From Patescibacteria group bacterium (GTDB lineage: Bacteria > Patescibacteriota > Minisyncoccia > Phycocordibacterales > UBA5272), in assembly GCA_030916975.1 (NCBI GenBank), contig JAUPVO010000051.1, forward strand, positions 1 to 5,964: a DNA stretch of 5,964 bases. The letters run 5' to 3'. The translations under genes were made by a program, and so were the position numbers. Shown here one piece after another: positions 3,894 through 5,964 of the stretch (positions are counted from its first letter, which is position 1; each line of letters begins with the position of its first letter). The notes under the pieces are model-generated. The model made no database searches, was not told the origin of the DNA, and worked only from the letters and a program-made list of their open reading frames with translations.

Positions 3894-5964
3894 ATGAATA
3901 AATTTATAAAAATTTCCGTTTTAGTTTTAGTTTTCAGTTTCTTGAGCTTTGCAACATTCTCAGTTGTTTCTGCTGAAGAAATAGTAACTCCAGAAGTTGA
4001 ATCTCCTGTAGTTGAGGAAATGATAGAAGAAGTAACTGAAGAGGTTGTAGAAGAAACTCCTACTGAAGAGGTAGAAGAGGTTACAGAAGAAGTAACTGAA
4101 GAAGTCGTAGAAGAAGATTCAGCAAGAATAATGATGACAACAGTTATCGAAGAATCTACAGCTACTATTGTTGCTACAAAGATAGTTTGTAACTCTGAAA
4201 CTGATCTTCCTAACTGGGGGAATGGTGGAGCAGATATAACAGCTACTACAGCAGATGATTTCTTAGCAAGTCACCCTAACTGTAAAAAGGCACCATCTTG
4301 GCCTTTTGAGTGGGCGCTTAACGGAGTAAGCAATCCTGGAGACAATGCAACTGGTACAACAGGTGGATCTTGGACAGCATTCTCAGGTGGAGCTACTGTT
4401 CCAACCGGTTCTCTAATATGGGTTCGTGAACAAGTTAACTCTGACTATATTTCATTTACTGGTGATACAACTGATCCTAGAGACGACAATGTATCAGCAG
4501 AACTATACTGTCACACTGACGTTTTAAACTACGATAACTTCGACTGGATAAATCCAGTAGAAGCAAATGGAACTTATCACTGTGTCGCATTCAATGTTCT
4601 AAAGCCAGTAGATGTTTGTTTAAACATGGAAGGAATGCAGACAGAAGCTCCAGACGGCTACAAGATTGTATATCAGAATGACCAGAGCGAATGTGTTCCT
4701 GTTTGTGGAGTTCACGAAATAACTCTATACAGTGATGAGTCTAATATGGTAAATGGTGATGATGAGGCAGTACTTGCTTATGACGAGAATCCTTCTTGGA
4801 CAGCAAATATTCCAGGAGCAAATTGGATTTGGGATACTTTCTATACACAAAACCCAACTCAAGACGAAACTAAATTTTTCTCAAAGACATTTAACATAGT
4901 AGGTGATGTAGAATCTGCAACTCTTGAAATAGCATCTGATAATACATACAAGGTTAGCTTTAATGCATTCTTAAATGTTTTCAGTGCAACAGATTCAAAT
5001 GATGCTTCAGACCACAACTTTACTTCAACTGGTCAGGATTCATACAATGTTGCTTCTTATCTAGCAGCTGGTTCTAATACAGTTTCATTTGAAATAACAA
5101 ACCTAGCACTAGAAAATGGAACAAAGTTTAACAATCCATCAGGACTTCTATATAAGCTACATGTAGTAAGCAACGACTGTGAAGATAATGCAAACCTTCC
5201 TCCAGTAGCGAACGCAGGAGCTGATCAGACCTTAACTCTACCTACAAATTCAACAACACTTAATGGATCATTAAGTACTGACGTTGATGGAACAATAATT
5301 TCATACGCTTGGATATGGGTTTCTGGACCTTCATTCATAGATCCAGCTAATGTTATGAATTATGATATTTCTAACTTAGTTGTAGGAACATACGTATTTC
5401 AACTTATAGTTACTGATAACGATGGTGCATACAGTACAGCGGACACAGTTACTATTGTTGTAAACCCACAAGACGGAGATGATGATTCAATCTGTTCTGA
5501 CGGACTAGACAATGATGGAGACAACCTTGCTGACTTCCCAGAAGATCCAGGATGTGAAAGCTCAACTGATGATTCAGAAGATGACAGAAGAATCCTAGGT
5601 GGAGGTGGAGTTGGAATCAGAAGAGGTTCAGTTCTTGGTGCGCAGACAGATATATGTGACTTTGCGATAGATACTTATATGCGCCGAGGTTACAACAACG
5701 ACAAGGAGCAAGTTAAAATCCTACAAGGATTACTAAATAAATACGTAGAAGCTGGATTAACTATTGATGGATTCTATGGTCCTAAGACAGAGAAAGCAGT
5801 AAATGCATTCCAGATAAAATACAGAGATACAATACTTGATCCTTGGAATATAGAAAACCCTACAGGTATATTCTTCAGAACATCTCTGGTTCAAGCTCAA
5901 AACCTAGAATGTCCGGATCCAGAACTTCCTGTTCCTGAGAATCTAATAAACTGGAGTCAAAGTA
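3894..5964 (+). CDS. Secreted multidomain surface protein with PKD and peptidoglycan-binding domains, 3' end outside the window
   Basis: Translation from ATG at 3894 (in-frame TAA at 3879, no other start between) gives 690 residues, open at the right edge. A Sec signal peptide (1-27) has a hydrophobic core and a likely cut after VVSA. An acidic Glu/Val/Thr stalk with a repeat follows (28-78). Residues about 95-242 form a Cys-containing region (C99, C130, C206, C230, C242) with motifs such as ELYCHTDVLNYDNFDW. Residues about 290-427 resemble a galactose-binding-like beta sandwich (NTYKVSFNAFLN, AAGSNTVSFEI, NPSGLLYKLHV). A PKD-like domain spans 435-525. An Asp-rich, probably calcium-binding loop lies between C534 and C554 (CSDGLDNDGDNLADFPEDPG). 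A basic Gly linker ends SVLGA (579-583). A peptidoglycan-binding domain (588-672) has LQGLLN and IDGFYGPKTEKAVNAFQ. I infer that it is exported and held on the cell wall, displaying its beta domains. No enzyme signature is seen. Ligand unknown; the domain reading is secure for PKD and wall binding, tentative for the middle. Confidence 0.93.
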   Translation, partial: MNKFIKISVLVLVFSFLSFATFSVVSAEEIVTPEVESPVVEEMIEEVTEEVVEETPTEEVEEVTEEVTEEVVEEDSARIMMTTVIEESTATIVATKIVCNSETDLPNWGNGGADITATTADDFLASHPNCKKAPSWPFEWALNGVSNPGDNATGTTGGSWTAFSGGATVPTGSLIWVREQVNSDYISFTGDTTDPRDDNVSAELYCHTDVLNYDNFDWINPVEANGTYHCVAFNVLKPVDVCLNMEGMQTEAPDGYKIVYQNDQSECVPVCGVHEITLYSDESNMVNGDDEAVLAYDENPSWTANIPGANWIWDTFYTQNPTQDETKFFSKTFNIVGDVESATLEIASDNTYKVSFNAFLNVFSATDSNDASDHNFTSTGQDSYNVASYLAAGSNTVSFEITNLALENGTKFNNPSGLLYKLHVVSNDCEDNANLPPVANAGADQTLTLPTNSTTLNGSLSTDVDGTIISYAWIWVSGPSFIDPANVMNYDISNLVVGTYVFQLIVTDNDGAYSTADTVTIVVNPQDGDDDSICSDGLDNDGDNLADFPEDPGCESSTDDSEDDRRILGGGGVGIRRGSVLGAQTDICDFAIDTYMRRGYNNDKEQVKILQGLLNKYVEAGLTIDGFYGPKTEKAVNAFQIKYRDTILDPWNIENPTGIFFRTSLVQAQNLECPDPELPVPENLINWSQS
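4026..4115 (+). repeat. In-frame repeat in the acidic stalk of the surface protein
   Basis: Two 30-base segments (4026-4055 and 4086-4115) encode the identical ten residues EEVTEEVVEE, exactly 60 bases (20 residues) apart. They differ by only two silent changes (gag/gaa and gtt/gtc). The stretch between is also Glu-rich. This suggests that the stalk grew by duplication and may vary in length between strains. Confidence 0.75.

Overview
The window looks like chromosomal DNA from a small-genome, AT-rich bacterium, most likely of the Candidate Phyla Radiation (Patescibacteria, Parcubacteria-like). Three things point there: a secreted protein with the domain set and linker I associate with that group (secretion signal, acidic stalk, Cys-containing beta domains, PKD domain, Asp-rich loop, a linker ending in SVLGA, and a peptidoglycan-binding domain); heavy use of ATA for isoleucine and AGA for arginine in most genes; and the absence of a clear Shine-Dalgarno sequence before any of the five starts. 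This placement is inference; there is no marker gene in the window.

Layout. Bases 1-2330 hold the end of a minus-strand type IV pilus (type II secretion-like) operon: an assembly ATPase (pilB/gspE type, unusually short at 406 residues), then the inner-membrane platform protein (pilC/gspF type), which overlaps it by 8 bases and runs off the left edge. A good minus-strand promoter lies just upstream of the ATPase (2365-2393). Bases 2461-2712 hold a small plus-strand gene for an unrecognised 83-residue protein with its own terminator. Bases 2870-3541 hold a minus-strand gene for an unrecognised 223-residue protein, with its own promoter and terminator and codon use unlike its neighbours. The two genes converge on back-to-back terminators at 2711-2796.

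Bases 3542-3893 are a divergent control region. It carries a strong minus-strand promoter for the 223-residue gene, a 17-base direct repeat whose first copy is also half of an inverted repeat, a perfect DnaA-box 9-mer, and two candidate plus-strand promoters for the last gene. From 3894 to the right edge runs a gene for a large secreted, wall-binding surface protein (at least 690 residues), open at its 3' end.

Together, the pilus genes and the wall-binding protein suggest a locus concerned with the cell surface, perhaps with contact with other cells, but nothing in the sequence shows that they form one regulon. The two unrecognised genes have no assignable function. I did not find RNA genes, CRISPR arrays, insertion sequences or a convincing origin.
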